DNA of 64,000 nucleotides from Fictibacillus solisalsi (GCF_900103485.1 NZ_FNHW01000001.1:2315057-2379056), one strand, 5' to 3'. Shown: positions 17,305-26,134, numbered from the stretch's first letter. The notes: generated by a model not told the origin, from the letters alone. Program-made: numbers and translations.

Positions 17305-18672
17305 TTAAATATCCTTCGCCATGGACTCTTTAAAGCCAAAGAGCCATGTGAAAAGGAATCCGAAAATGTAAGCCAATAAAAGTCCGGCAATGTATAGAAC
17401 AATCTGGTTCGTTTCTTTAATCAGGAACGCCAGTGGCAGTCCAGAAACACCGATGGCAATCGTACCAACTTTAAAGAACGCCTGGAACGCTCCCCCAACC
17501 GCTGCGCCAAGACAAGCGGTTAAAAACGGACGCCCGAGTGGAAGAGTTACCCCGAAGATCAGCGGTTCACCGATACCAAGAATACCAACCGGCAATCCGC
17601 CTTTGATGACACGCTTCAGCTTGGCGTTTTTTGTTTTAAAGTAAATCGCGAACGCCGCGCCAACCTGCCCTGCTCCACCCATTGCAAGGATTGGAAGCAG
17701 CGGATCTGATTTGATGCTATTCAAAAGCTCCATATGAACCGGCGTCAAGCCTTGGTGAAGCCCTGTAACAACAAGCGGCAGGAACGTTCCGGCCAATACG
17801 ATTCCGGCAAAAATGCCACCCATATCAAGGATGTTCAAGAGACCTTTCGTAATCAGGTCAGAGATGAATCCTCCAACCGGCTGAAGAACGAATATGGTCG
17901 CGATTCCAGTAGCCAGCAAAGCAAGAGTAGGAGTTACAATGATATCAATTGCAGCTGGTACGAAACGGCGGATCCGTTTTTCACTCCAAGCGATAAAAAA
18001 GGCAGCAAGCATAACACCGATCAGACCGCCTCGTCCTGGAACGAGCTTTTCACCAAACAGTGTAATGTTGGCAAGCGCCGGGTTGATCAGCATAATACCG
18101 GCGACACCACCGAGAGCAGGTGTGCCCCCAAATTCCTTGGCCGTGTTTATTCCCACAAAGATGGCCAGATATCCAAAGAGACCCCAACCGATCATATCGA
18201 TCATCTGCATGATGGCAAGGTCTTTTGGAACACCGCTGCGCAGAAGAACGTTTGAAATACCTGCGATCAGACCGGAGCCCACGATGGCCGGAATAAGCGG
18301 AATAAAAATGCTGGCAATTTTGCGAAGAAACAGCTTAAACGGTGTAGCATTCTTTCTGTTAATGGCATCTTTCGTCGTTTTGGCAAGATCGTCCTCACCG
18401 TCCTCATCAAGAGCAGAAGCGGTAAGCCCCGTGGTGCGGGTCATCTCATCGGCCACCCGGTTGACCGTTCCGGGTCCAACGATGATCTGAAGGGTTTCAT
18501 CCCCCACAACGCCCATAACACCTTCAATGTTCTTGATTCCAGCCAGATCGACCTTGGATTCATCCTTTGGCATCACGCGAAGGCGTGTCATACAGTACGT
18601 TAAGCTGTGTATATTGTCGGCGCCACCCAGCTTTTCCGTAATTTCCTGTGCCATTCGTTGTTCTTTCTTCAT
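17305..18672 (-). CDS. murP: PTS IIBC component for MurNAc or MurNAc-GlcNAc
   Basis: The 455-residue protein has an N-terminal EIIB domain (about 8-95, active Cys in YCMTRLRV) and a C-terminal EIIC domain of ten or so membrane segments, the order found in MurP and in sucrose or trehalose permeases. Position directly upstream of mupG and murQ identifies the muramyl sugar as substrate. No EIIA is fused. ATG 18672 follows GGGGGAT; an in-frame start 18 codons upstream would run through the intergenic repeat. Separated from nagR by about 180 bases holding a fold-back repeat. Confidence 0.9.
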   Translation of the reverse strand: MKKEQRMAQEITEKLGGADNIHSLTYCMTRLRVMPKDESKVDLAGIKNIEGVMGVVGDETLQIIVGPGTVNRVADEMTRTTGLTASALDEDGEDDLAKTTKDAINRKNATPFKLFLRKIASIFIPLIPAIVGSGLIAGISNVLLRSGVPKDLAIMQMIDMIGWGLFGYLAIFVGINTAKEFGGTPALGGVAGIMLINPALANITLFGEKLVPGRGGLIGVMLAAFFIAWSEKRIRRFVPAAIDIIVTPTLALLATGIATIFVLQPVGGFISDLITKGLLNILDMGGIFAGIVLAGTFLPLVVTGLHQGLTPVHMELLNSIKSDPLLPILAMGGAGQVGAAFAIYFKTKNAKLKRVIKGGLPVGILGIGEPLIFGVTLPLGRPFLTACLGAAVGGAFQAFFKVGTIAIGVSGLPLAFLIKETNQIVLYIAGLLLAYIFGFLFTWLFGFKESMAKDI

Positions 18673-18695
18673 TTGACTTATCCCCCTTATTAAGA

Positions 18696-18842
18696 AAAGC
18701 GTAAGCGTCCCGTTTAAGCCCGACAAGCGCTGGAACTCTTACACAGCAACACTGATTTTGTGTTGAGGAGTAAGAGTGAAGCGACCAATGACGAAATGGA
18801 AGTTAATTTCGTTCTTCGAGGACTTGGACGCTGAAGCTAGAT
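18696..18842. repeat. Fold-back intergenic repeat-like element within the nag-mur operon
   Basis: The 147-bp stretch has nested inverted repeats: AGCGTCC (18704-18710) with GGACGCT (18826-18832); ACTCTTAC (18735-18742) with GTAAGAGT (18770-18777); CAACAC with GTGTTG (18747-18765); ACGAAAT with ATTTCGT (18791-18812). It contains no open frame. Its style resembles small interspersed elements of Bacillaceae genomes. No second copy is visible in this window, so its repetitive nature is inferred. Confidence 0.5.
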
Positions 18843-18854
18843 CTCACAACTGCG

Positions 18855-19586
18855 CTATCCCCGCTGCATATCGATGATGAATTTGTAACGGTCACCCCTG
18901 TAAATGGATTGAACGAGCTCCAGTGGCCGTCCGTCCTTCAGGTAGGTGTACCGGCGGATGAGCAGAACCGGAGTTCCTTTTGCAATTCGGAGCACTTCGC
19001 TCTCGGTTTCCCGTGCGACCGAGGCTTCGAGCTCCTGTGTGGCATAATCGATGTTCAACCCCAGTTCTTCTTCCACAAACTGATAAAGCGATCCTTGTAC
19101 GATTCTTTGGTTCAGCCCTTTGACCAGATCGGCGGCGAGATACGTCGTCTCGAGCGCCATCGGAATGTTATCGGCCAGCCTCACTCTTTGGATTTCATAA
19201 ATCTCATCTCCCGGATGAATGCCCAATCCTGCTGCAATCTTTCCCTGGGCCTGACTGATCTGAAAATCGATCAGCTTGGTCGAAGGCTTAAGCCCCCTTG
19301 CCTTCATGTCTTCTGTAAAACTCGTCAGGCCGAGCTTTTGTTCTATTTTCTGGTTGGCAACAAACGTGCCTTTCCCCTTTCGGCGGGTCAAATAGCCGTC
19401 ATTGACAAGATTGGTAATGGCCTGCCTGACGGTCATCCGGCTGATGCCATAGGTTTCGGCATATTCCCGCTCGGACGGGATCATTTCCCCTTCCTGCAGT
19501 TCCCCTTTTTCAATTCGTCCCTTGATGGCTTCCTCGATTTGATAGTAGATCGGCAGAGGCGAATATTTATCAATCATGTTCTTCAT
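18855..19586 (-). CDS. nagR: GntR/HutC-family repressor NagR (YvoA)
   Basis: This 243-residue regulator has an N-terminal winged helix (PSEREYAETYGISRMTVRQAI) and a C-terminal UTRA effector domain beginning near FTEDMKARGLKPS (about 95). It closely resembles B. subtilis NagR, which responds to GlcNAc-6P or GlcN-6P. Its ATG overlaps the nagB stop (TGATG). Two matching operators, CTAGTTGTCTATACCAGT on the plus strand, lie in the promoters of nagA and nagZ, so it probably controls the full cluster, including the muramyl genes, as no murR is present. Confidence 0.92.
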   Translation of the reverse strand: MKNMIDKYSPLPIYYQIEEAIKGRIEKGELQEGEMIPSEREYAETYGISRMTVRQAITNLVNDGYLTRRKGKGTFVANQKIEQKLGLTSFTEDMKARGLKPSTKLIDFQISQAQGKIAAGLGIHPGDEIYEIQRVRLADNIPMALETTYLAADLVKGLNQRIVQGSLYQFVEEELGLNIDYATQELEASVARETESEVLRIAKGTPVLLIRRYTYLKDGRPLELVQSIYRGDRYKFIIDMQRG

Positions 19587-20326
19587 CACTTCCCTAACGA
19601 GTTTACCAGTTTCAACGCTTGCGAATCTGCAATAATTGTCACACGATCATGCATGTTCAGCGCAGATGCCGGCACCGATTCAGTTACTTCTCCCCGCAAA
19701 AGATGAAACAGCGCCTCCTGCTTCCGTTCTCCGGATGCGAGCAGCAGAATTTCCTTGCTCTTTAGAATCGTGGCAATTCCCATCGTAATGGCCTGTGTCG
19801 GCTGTTTGGACGGATCCTTAAAATATTTTGCATTCGCTTCCAGCGTTGAAGGAGTTAAATCGACCACATGCGTAGAGGTGGAAAACAGGGTACCCGGCTC
19901 ATTAAACCCGATATGACCGTTCTCTCCAATCCCCAGCAGCTGCAGGTCAACGCCTCCTATACTTTCAATGAGCATGTCATAACGCAGGCATTCCTGAAGC
20001 AGCTCCGGTGCCGCTCCGTTTGGAATGTTTGTCTGCTCAAGCGGCAGATTCACCGGGTGAAACAGATGCTCACACATATAGGCGTGATAGCTTTCCTGAT
20101 CATCCGGCGTCAGTCCTACATACTCATCCAGGTTATACGTATGAACATGGTCGTAACTCGTTTCGTTTTCCTTGTGATCCTTCACCAGCTCCTGGTAGGT
20201 GCCGAGCGGTGTACCGCCCGTCGCCAAGCCCAGTGTCACTTTCTCCGATCCTTTAATCTTTTTCAAAATGAAATCGGCAGATGCTCTGCTCATTTCCTCG
20301 TAGTTGGCTACCTCGATAATGTTCAT
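19586..20326 (-). CDS. nagB: Glucosamine-6-phosphate deaminase
   Basis: The 246-residue enzyme converts GlcN-6P to fructose-6P and ammonia. Family motifs include LGLATGGTPLGTYQEL (about 35-50), YNLDEYVGL, GIGENGHIGFNEPG with the catalytic Asp-His region, and AITMGIATIL. ATG 20326 follows GGAGGAG and lies one base after the nagA stop (TAACATG), showing tight coupling. An upstream in-frame start would lie inside nagA. Confidence 0.95.
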   Translation of the reverse strand: MNIIEVANYEEMSRASADFILKKIKGSEKVTLGLATGGTPLGTYQELVKDHKENETSYDHVHTYNLDEYVGLTPDDQESYHAYMCEHLFHPVNLPLEQTNIPNGAAPELLQECLRYDMLIESIGGVDLQLLGIGENGHIGFNEPGTLFSTSTHVVDLTPSTLEANAKYFKDPSKQPTQAITMGIATILKSKEILLLASGERKQEALFHLLRGEVTESVPASALNMHDRVTIIADSQALKLVNSLGK

Positions 20327-20327
20327 G

Positions 20328-21512
20328 TTACTTCTCCTCCTTCCGGTGATATGAGAGTTTTCCACGGCAGAAAGTGAAGATAACATCTTTTTCCTCATTC
20401 AGCACAACTACATCCGCATCTTTTCCAGCTGACAGACTGCCTTTCCGGTCATACACCCCAAGCTCCTTCGCCTGGTTGACCGCAGTCATCTGAATCACCT
20501 CTTCAGTGGAACAGTTTGTGAAATCCTGCATGTTCCGTACCGCGTCTTTCATTTTTAAAATACTGCCTGCGAGCGTGCCATCCGCAAGGGTTGCTTGGTT
20601 TCCGTTGACCGTCACGTCCTGTCCGCCAAGTGTATACGAGCCATTTCCCATACACTTTGCCCGCATCGCATCGGTGATCAGCACCACTCGGTCTGCGCCT
20701 TTATTCCGGTACGCAAATTTCACCATTTCCGGTCGGGAATGAATGCCGTCGACGATGATTTCTGTAGTAATCGCATCATGCAGCATTACACCTCCTGCCA
20801 CACCCGGCTCCCTGTGGTGCAGCCCCCGCATGCCGTTGTACAGATGGGTTGCGTGGGTAACGCCTGACTCAATGCTTTTCACGACTTCTTCATACACAGC
20901 ATCAGAGTGGCCAATCGATGCCACAACTCCTGTCTTCTTCAAATAAGAAGAAAGCTCGTAGCCGCCTGGTTCCTCCGGTGCCAGAGTAACCAGTTTAATA
21001 TGGTTGCCCGAAAGCTCCTGCCATTCCTGAAATTGCTTCACATCCGGATTCCTGATATGGTCAAGAGGCTGTGCTCCCGCCCGCTTCGGCGAGATGAACG
21101 GCCCTTCCAGATGAAGTCCAAGAATCTCGGCTTCGCCGGGAGGATTGCTGCCCTCCATGTAGGTGTTGACCGTCTGCAAAGCGCTTTCAATCTCAGGTAC
21201 AGCCTGTGTCATGGTTGTCGCCAGAAAGCTCGTCGTTCCTTCCTCAGGCAGAATTTCCGCCATTGTTTTCAGCGCGTCCATCGTCCCGTCCATCACATCG
21301 GCTCCTGCAGCACCATGAATATGCAGGTCAATCATACCTGGCACAACCGTGTCGCTCTCCGAAAGCTTTAGAACCTCATACGCTTCCAATTGAAGGGCAT
21401 CCACTCCTTCTCCTACCTCTTTGATCTCTTGGTCTTCCATGACGAGGTACCCATTTTTTATAGATCCTTTTTCTGTAAAAACGGTTCCGCCATAAATCAA
21501 TAATGGTTTCAT
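20328..21512 (-). CDS. nagA: N-acetylglucosamine-6-phosphate deacetylase
   Basis: This 394-residue amidohydrolase removes acetate from GlcNAc-6P. Metal and catalytic motifs are GMIDLHIHGAAGADVMD (about 55-71), GLHLEGPFISPKRAGAQ, IGHSDAVYEEV, THLYNGMRGLHHREPG and the catalytic Asp in LITDAM. It is the first gene of the operon; the promoter with a NagR-type site in its spacer lies about 45-75 bases upstream of ATG 21512. Confidence 0.95.
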   Translation of the reverse strand: MKPLLIYGGTVFTEKGSIKNGYLVMEDQEIKEVGEGVDALQLEAYEVLKLSESDTVVPGMIDLHIHGAAGADVMDGTMDALKTMAEILPEEGTTSFLATTMTQAVPEIESALQTVNTYMEGSNPPGEAEILGLHLEGPFISPKRAGAQPLDHIRNPDVKQFQEWQELSGNHIKLVTLAPEEPGGYELSSYLKKTGVVASIGHSDAVYEEVVKSIESGVTHATHLYNGMRGLHHREPGVAGGVMLHDAITTEIIVDGIHSRPEMVKFAYRNKGADRVVLITDAMRAKCMGNGSYTLGGQDVTVNGNQATLADGTLAGSILKMKDAVRNMQDFTNCSTEEVIQMTAVNQAKELGVYDRKGSLSAGKDADVVVLNEEKDVIFTFCRGKLSYHRKEEK

Positions 21513-21556
21513 ACTCCACTCACCATCCTTATTATCTCTATGCACAGGGTACCACG

Positions 21557-21585
21557 CTTATAACTAGTTGTCTATACCAGTCGAA
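21557..21585 (-). promoter_or_regulatory. nagA promoter with NagR operator in the spacer
   Basis: On the minus strand TTCGAC (21580-21585) and TATAAG (21557-21562) are 17 bases apart. The spacer is filled by the NagR/dre-like sequence ACTGGTATAGACAACTAGT (plus-strand 21563-21581), so a bound repressor would block the polymerase. Confidence 0.7.
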
Positions 21586-21620
21586 CTATTTTAATTACTC
21601 AAAAAACGGTACTTATTTCC

Positions 21621-22886
21621 TCATTTGTAGAGAAGATAGTTCTTTCTAACCTTTTTGAACAGTTCAAGCTCTACTTTCCACTTTGCTTTGATCTTCACAA
21701 GCGGAGTTCCTTTTTCAATTTCTTCGCGAACCCAGCCATTGCCGATCAGATTATCAAAATAGGAAATGCCCTGGCTGTTCTCAGCTCTGAACTGAAAATC
21801 CTTCGGATACATGTCATGAATCGTTTTAACGATGGCCAGTCCTGTGTCTACGGAGTTATAGGAATTATAATCGGTCACATGAATCTGAACGCCGTTACAC
21901 AGTTGATTGGCAAACTTGGAGAACGTTGGCGTAAATGAGTTGGAGCGGAAAATAACACCCGGCAGCTTCAAATCATTCAGTGCTTTTGCCAGATCATCGC
22001 CATCAATAAACGGTGCTCCGATGGTTTCAAACGGACGAGTCGTTCCTCTTCCTTCTGATACGTTCGTTCCTTCAATCAAACCGGCTCCCGGATAAACAAA
22101 CGCTGTATCCACGGTCGGCATATTTGGTGATGGCAGAACCCATTGCAGCGGTGTTTCATGGTACGTCTTCCAACGGTGCCATCCTTTCATTTTCACCACT
22201 TTTAAATCCGCGTTAATCTTGAATTCTTTGTTAAACAGCTTTGCAAGCTCACCTACTGTCATTCCGTGGCGAAGAGGAATCGGGTAAAGTCCTACGAATG
22301 TAGCATATTTCGGTTCAAGAATCGGCCCTTCTACCTTTTCTCCACCTAGCGGATTCGGACGGTCGAGCACGACAAATTCAATGTTGTTTTCCTTTGCTGC
22401 TTCCATTGCATACGCCATCGTATAAATGTACGTATAGAAGCGTGTCCCCACATCCTGAATATCAAACACGAGAACATCAATGTCCTTGAGCATTTCAGGT
22501 GTTGGTTTTTTGGTCGGTCCGTAAAGGCTGTATACCGGAAGATTCGTCTTCTTATCAATGTAAAACTCGACATAAGAGCCGGCCTGTTCGCTTCCCCGCA
22601 CCCCATGCTCCGGTCCATACAATGCTTTCAGTTCAAAATCTTTGCTTTTGTACATGGAATCCACGATGCTGTTCAGCTTGCCGTCCACACCAGTCGGATT
22701 TGTGATGAGGCCAACCCGCTTTCCTTTTAAAATATTATTTTTACCGTTCAGCAGCACATCCACCCCAGTTTTAAAATTCTGTGGTGAATTTTTCTGCTGT
22801 GTGTCATTCTTTGCCATCGCGGACGACAGCAAAGAAATGACCAGGACAAACAGTATCCCTGCACTTAACCACTTTTTCAACATCAT
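21621..22886 (-). CDS. namZ: Exo-beta-N-acetylmuramidase NamZ (DUF1343, YbbC-like), secreted
   Basis: The 421-residue protein begins with a signal peptide (MLKKWLSAGILFVLVIS... ending ALMA-like SSAMA) and matches the DUF1343 family, shown in B. subtilis to release MurNAc from the non-reducing end of MurNAc-GlcNAc. Recognisable stretches are GLITNPTGVD, GPEHGVRG, FDIQDVGTRFYTYIYT and LDRPNPLGG. It follows nagZ by 7 bases, so both exoenzymes are co-transcribed and act outside the membrane on muropeptide-derived glycan. Two adjacent ATG codons follow the GGGGTGA site; I give the first. Confidence 0.92.
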   Translation of the reverse strand: MMLKKWLSAGILFVLVISLLSSAMAKNDTQQKNSPQNFKTGVDVLLNGKNNILKGKRVGLITNPTGVDGKLNSIVDSMYKSKDFELKALYGPEHGVRGSEQAGSYVEFYIDKKTNLPVYSLYGPTKKPTPEMLKDIDVLVFDIQDVGTRFYTYIYTMAYAMEAAKENNIEFVVLDRPNPLGGEKVEGPILEPKYATFVGLYPIPLRHGMTVGELAKLFNKEFKINADLKVVKMKGWHRWKTYHETPLQWVLPSPNMPTVDTAFVYPGAGLIEGTNVSEGRGTTRPFETIGAPFIDGDDLAKALNDLKLPGVIFRSNSFTPTFSKFANQLCNGVQIHVTDYNSYNSVDTGLAIVKTIHDMYPKDFQFRAENSQGISYFDNLIGNGWVREEIEKGTPLVKIKAKWKVELELFKKVRKNYLLYK

Positions 22887-22893
22887 TCACCCC

Positions 22894-24978
22894 TTAATAA
22901 GATAATCCGTGTCCAAATGGGTAGAGCACCTCTTTGTTGCTGTCATAAATTGTTACCGGAAGCTTTCCAGCCGGCTGGTTCAGCCCAAAAATGGTATCCA
23001 CGCTCGCGGCAAAGCTGGCAGTTTTGAAGTTATATTGTGCAAGGTACGCATCCACATTCGGATAAGCCATAATGTCGTACGGATTACGAGTTCCGATGCC
23101 AATGACCGGCGCAGTGCTTTCATTGATCACTTGATTCACCAGCTTCATTTGTGCGCTTTCCGGAGATCGGGCCGATACCGTTGATGTATAAGTTCCCACG
23201 ATCACTGCTTTAGCATTCTTCACAAGCTGAAGCTGCGCCGATGTCAGGGATGGGCCTGCTGATTTGATCATCACGCTGTTCGGATACACCCGTTTGACCT
23301 GGGAAGCCAGATCTTCCACGTACGTATTGCCGATAACCACCACTTGTCCGTTGTCTTCGTTCGCAAGCGGAAGTGCATTTCCGTCATTTTTTACAAGTGT
23401 GATGGATTTGTTGGCCGCTTCTTTTTCAAGAGCTTTATGTTCTGGAGAGCCAACGACCTTTTCTGCATTTTCAATCAGCTGGTCAATATCCTGCAGACGT
23501 TCCTGCTTGAAGATGGAGCGCTTTACTTTTAAGGTCAACAAACGCTCAACGGATTGATTCAAACGTTCCTGAGTGATTTCTCCTTTGTTAACCGCGTCGT
23601 AAAGTCCATTTGCCACACTTTCAAGACCTACCGGCATGAGGACGATGTCAGTTCCCGCATTTACCGCACGGATGGCTGCATCCACCGCTCCAAAGTGATC
23701 GGCAATTGCCTGCATATTGAGAGCGTCAGTTGTAATAACTCCTTTAAAGCCCATGTCATCTCTCATCAGTTCGGTCAGTACTTTATGGGAAAGAGTCGCC
23801 GGAATGGCAATAACACTGCCGTCTTTTTTTGAGATGGCTGTTCCCGGCTCAATTTTCGGGAACGTAACATGAGCTGTCATAACAGCGTCGATTCCTGCAT
23901 TCATTGCTTGCTGGAACGGATAAAGCTCCACTTCCTTCAAGCGATCCAGATCATACGGGACTTCAGGCAGTCCGAGGTGGGAATCTACCGCGGTATCCCC
24001 ATGACCCGGGAAATGTTTGGCTGAACCGGCAGTGTTTGTGGATTGGAGACCTTTAATGTACGCAATTCCGAGTTCTGATACGAGCTTAGGATCCTCACCA
24101 AAAGAGCGGGTACCAATAACCGGATTGTCCGGGTTGTTGTTTACATCCAGAGAGGGAGCGAGGTTAAAGTTAATTCCGAGTGCACTCAACTCCTCACCGA
24201 TCGCTTTCCCGACTTTTTCAGAAAGATCGGCAGAGCGTGTTGCACCAAGTGCCATGTTTCCAGGAAAATCGGTTCCGCTTTGCAGACGGGTCACGATCCC
24301 GCCTTCCTGATCAATAGAGATCAGCAGACCTTGCTTTTGGGCGGCTGCCTGATAATCGGCCACGAGCTTGGTCGTCTGATCGGTTGTCACGACATTCTCA
24401 CGGAAAAGAATCACGCCGCCAAGATGATATTTTTTCACAAGTGCTTTAATTTCCGGTGTTAACTCGGTAACATTTTTTCCATTGAAGGTTCTGAAGTCTG
24501 GCATCAGCATTTGGCCGACTTTCTCTTCCATCGTCATCTTGTTGATGGCTTGAGGAATCACATCATATTTCTTGCCTTTTTGCTTTTGAATGGTCGATTG
24601 GCCATGCTTCACTTTGATGGCAATCCGGTCTGTGATTTTGCCATCCGTTGTGTAAATGAATGTTTTGCCGTTGTGATCATTCAACGTAACGAGACCATTA
24701 CGGTCGACTGTGGCTACATTTTTGTTTGAAGACCACCAGGTTCTTGCTTTCGTTTCCATGAAGTATCCTTCTTTATACACGTGAAGTGCATGAAGCTGGA
24801 TTTTGTTATCTTGCACGAGCGGCTGGGCCTGTGGAATGTTTCCACTGATAATCAGCGATTTCACCCCATTGGTGCCCTTGGATGCCGCTTGAGCGGAACG
24901 GGCTTCCGATCCGAAGAACACGGAAACCGCGAGCATACAGATCAAGGCATAAAGCACTAGACTTTTTTTCTTTTTCAC
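22894..24978 (-). CDS. nagZ: Beta-N-acetylglucosaminidase NagZ (GH3), secreted
   Basis: This 694-residue GH3 enzyme carries a signal peptide (about 1-31, ending RSAQA). After a roughly 120-residue N-terminal region comes the TIM-barrel domain with DQEGGIVTRLQ, the KHFPGHGDTAVDSHLGLP loop containing the Asp-His acid-base dyad, and the nucleophile Asp in GVITTDALNM. A C-terminal alpha/beta domain of about 200 residues follows, as in B. subtilis NagZ (YbbD). It removes GlcNAc from cell-wall glycan fragments. It starts at GTG six bases after AAAGGAGG, downstream of a NagR-type operator. Confidence 0.93.
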   Translation of the reverse strand: MKKKKSLVLYALICMLAVSVFFGSEARSAQAASKGTNGVKSLIISGNIPQAQPLVQDNKIQLHALHVYKEGYFMETKARTWWSSNKNVATVDRNGLVTLNDHNGKTFIYTTDGKITDRIAIKVKHGQSTIQKQKGKKYDVIPQAINKMTMEEKVGQMLMPDFRTFNGKNVTELTPEIKALVKKYHLGGVILFRENVVTTDQTTKLVADYQAAAQKQGLLISIDQEGGIVTRLQSGTDFPGNMALGATRSADLSEKVGKAIGEELSALGINFNLAPSLDVNNNPDNPVIGTRSFGEDPKLVSELGIAYIKGLQSTNTAGSAKHFPGHGDTAVDSHLGLPEVPYDLDRLKEVELYPFQQAMNAGIDAVMTAHVTFPKIEPGTAISKKDGSVIAIPATLSHKVLTELMRDDMGFKGVITTDALNMQAIADHFGAVDAAIRAVNAGTDIVLMPVGLESVANGLYDAVNKGEITQERLNQSVERLLTLKVKRSIFKQERLQDIDQLIENAEKVVGSPEHKALEKEAANKSITLVKNDGNALPLANEDNGQVVVIGNTYVEDLASQVKRVYPNSVMIKSAGPSLTSAQLQLVKNAKAVIVGTYTSTVSARSPESAQMKLVNQVINESTAPVIGIGTRNPYDIMAYPNVDAYLAQYNFKTASFAASVDTIFGLNQPAGKLPVTIYDSNKEVLYPFGHGLSY

Positions 24979-25095
24979 AAAAATCCTCCTTTAGAATTTA
25001 TTGGAACGTTAACCTCATTCTGGAGGAATTTGTCGTATCCTTTCGAACAGAACAAAAACGGAGCAATAGGCCCAGTAAGAATTTCTGACTATAGT

Positions 25096-25114
25096 TCTAG
25101 TTGTCTATACCAGT
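25096..25114. promoter_or_regulatory. NagR-type operator upstream of nagZ-namZ
   Basis: TCTAGTTGTCTATACCAGT shares an 18-base core, CTAGTTGTCTATACCAGT, with the nagA operator. A TATAGT -10-like hexamer lies directly downstream on the minus strand (25089-25094); the -35 is weak. Confidence 0.7.
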
Positions 25115-25159
25115 TATCGTATATGTCGAATTTCATAGTAAAATTCTCCCGGCATGAAA

Positions 25160-25187
25160 ACAAGCCATGGAATTCTCCATAGCTTGT
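25160..25187 (-). terminator. Terminator of the coat-like gene pair
   Basis: ACAAGCTATGGA pairs with TCCATGGCTTGT around GAAT (one G-T pair), followed by TTTTC on the minus strand. Confidence 0.75.
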
Positions 25188-25195
25188 TGGTCGCT

Positions 25196-25534
25196 TTATT
25201 GCATTGGCGGATTGTGTGGAAACTGGGACATATACCCTGTAAATTGCTGGGCCGCCTGCTGCAGCTTTTGAGACTGTTCCGGTGACAGGGAGTACCAGCC
25301 TTTTTGGAACATGAGCGTATAAAGTTCCCGCTGCACGTTTTTCGTCTCATCAAAGATCGAATGAATTTCCTGATACAGCGCATCATGGCTCGCTTCGTTC
25401 ATTGCCGTGGAATATGAAGCTGTCATGTACTTTTCGTAGGACAGGATATCATTAAGGAAATCGCGATCGTTCATCTGGGGTGTTTTCGGTACCTGTGACT
25501 CTGGGTTTTGAATTTTGTTTTGATTATTGTTCAT
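25196..25534 (-). CDS. CotF-like spore coat protein
   Basis: The 112-residue protein has a polar Asn-Gln rich N-terminus and then the Coat F type helical domain: DRDFLNDILSYEKYMTASYSTAMNEASHDALYQEI, continuing to QRELYTLMFQKGWYSL (domain starting about residue 23). Such ferritin-like helical proteins occur as small gene sets in spore coats. AGGAGGGG lies 7 bases before the ATG, and the partner gene is 13 bases upstream. Probably expressed from a sporulation sigma factor, not verified here. Confidence 0.82.
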   Translation of the reverse strand: MNNNQNKIQNPESQVPKTPQMNDRDFLNDILSYEKYMTASYSTAMNEASHDALYQEIHSIFDETKNVQRELYTLMFQKGWYSLSPEQSQKLQQAAQQFTGYMSQFPHNPPMQ

Positions 25535-25547
25535 GGGTTCTCCCCTC

Positions 25548-25826
25548 CTATTGATTCATCTGTTGGCTTCCGCCGGACTGGAGTTTTTGAAGAAGCTGCT
25601 GATAGTGCTTTTCATGCATGTGACAGGCCTTCTCAAGTGCTGCGCTCACCTGTTGGTCCTGGCACTGGCTCGCGGCAAAGTGTGCCTTTTTGAATCCAAG
25701 CAAATTCCATGAAAGCATGTCGGTCAGATAGTTAAAATCTTTTCCTGTGATGACGTTTGGGGGCTGCTGAAATATAGGCTGCTGTTGCTGGTTTTGTCCT
25801 GGGCTTGGTGGTTGCTGCTGTTGCAT
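25548..25826 (-). CDS. CotF-like spore coat protein, partner
   Basis: This 92-residue protein starts with a Gln-Pro rich stretch (MQQQQPPSPGQNQQQQPIFQ) and carries a shorter Coat F-like helical segment, GKDFNYLTDMLSWNLLGFKKAHF, then a His and Cys containing helix. AAAGGAGGAG precedes the ATG. It is the first gene of the pair and a likely partner of the downstream coat-like protein, as in YraD-YraF type pairs. Confidence 0.78.
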   Translation of the reverse strand: MQQQQPPSPGQNQQQQPIFQQPPNVITGKDFNYLTDMLSWNLLGFKKAHFAASQCQDQQVSAALEKACHMHEKHYQQLLQKLQSGGSQQMNQ

Positions 25827-26005
25827 AATTACTCCTCCTTTATTCCTTGATTTACCATGTTAGCATTCCAACTTTCCAAAAAACTATGCTTGGACACTAG
25901 AAATTTTAGAAGGTATTATTAGAAAGATAAGCGTTCACCATACACTAGTTCATGAAGCTTCTGGCAACAACCATTTGAAAACTAAAAATAATTTCAAAAA
26001 AGGAC

Positions 26006-26035
26006 TTGCTTTTAGTAAGGCTTGTATTATATAAT
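26006..26035 (+). promoter_or_regulatory. Promoter of the tRNA-Ala gene
   Basis: TTGCTT (26006-26011) and TATAAT (26030-26035) lie 18 bases apart, ending 23 bases before the mature tRNA 5' end. Confidence 0.65.
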
Positions 26036-26058
26036 TTTTCTTGTCAGCAACACATCGT

Positions 26059-26134
26059 GGGGGCTTAGCTCAGCTGGGAGAGCGTTTGGCTGGCAGCCAA
26101 AAGGTCAGCGGTTCGATCCCGCTAGTCTCCACCA
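26059..26134 (+). tRNA. tRNA-Ala (anticodon GGC)
   Basis: A full cloverleaf can be drawn: acceptor GGGGGCT with AGTCTCC (two G-T pairs), D arm GCTC/GAGC, anticodon stem TTTGG/CCAAA with loop CTGGCAG giving anticodon GGC, and T arm AGCGG-TTCGATC-CCGCT. The CCA end is encoded. It is a single gene with its own promoter and terminator. Confidence 0.96.

Noticed and set aside
17734-18490. Long plus-strand frames opposite murP
   Set aside because: They mirror codon bias of the murP membrane domain and lack binding sites.
26059-26134. tRNA-Ala as an attachment site for an integrated element
   Set aside because: No integrase, no repeated tRNA 3' end and no foreign gene block follow.
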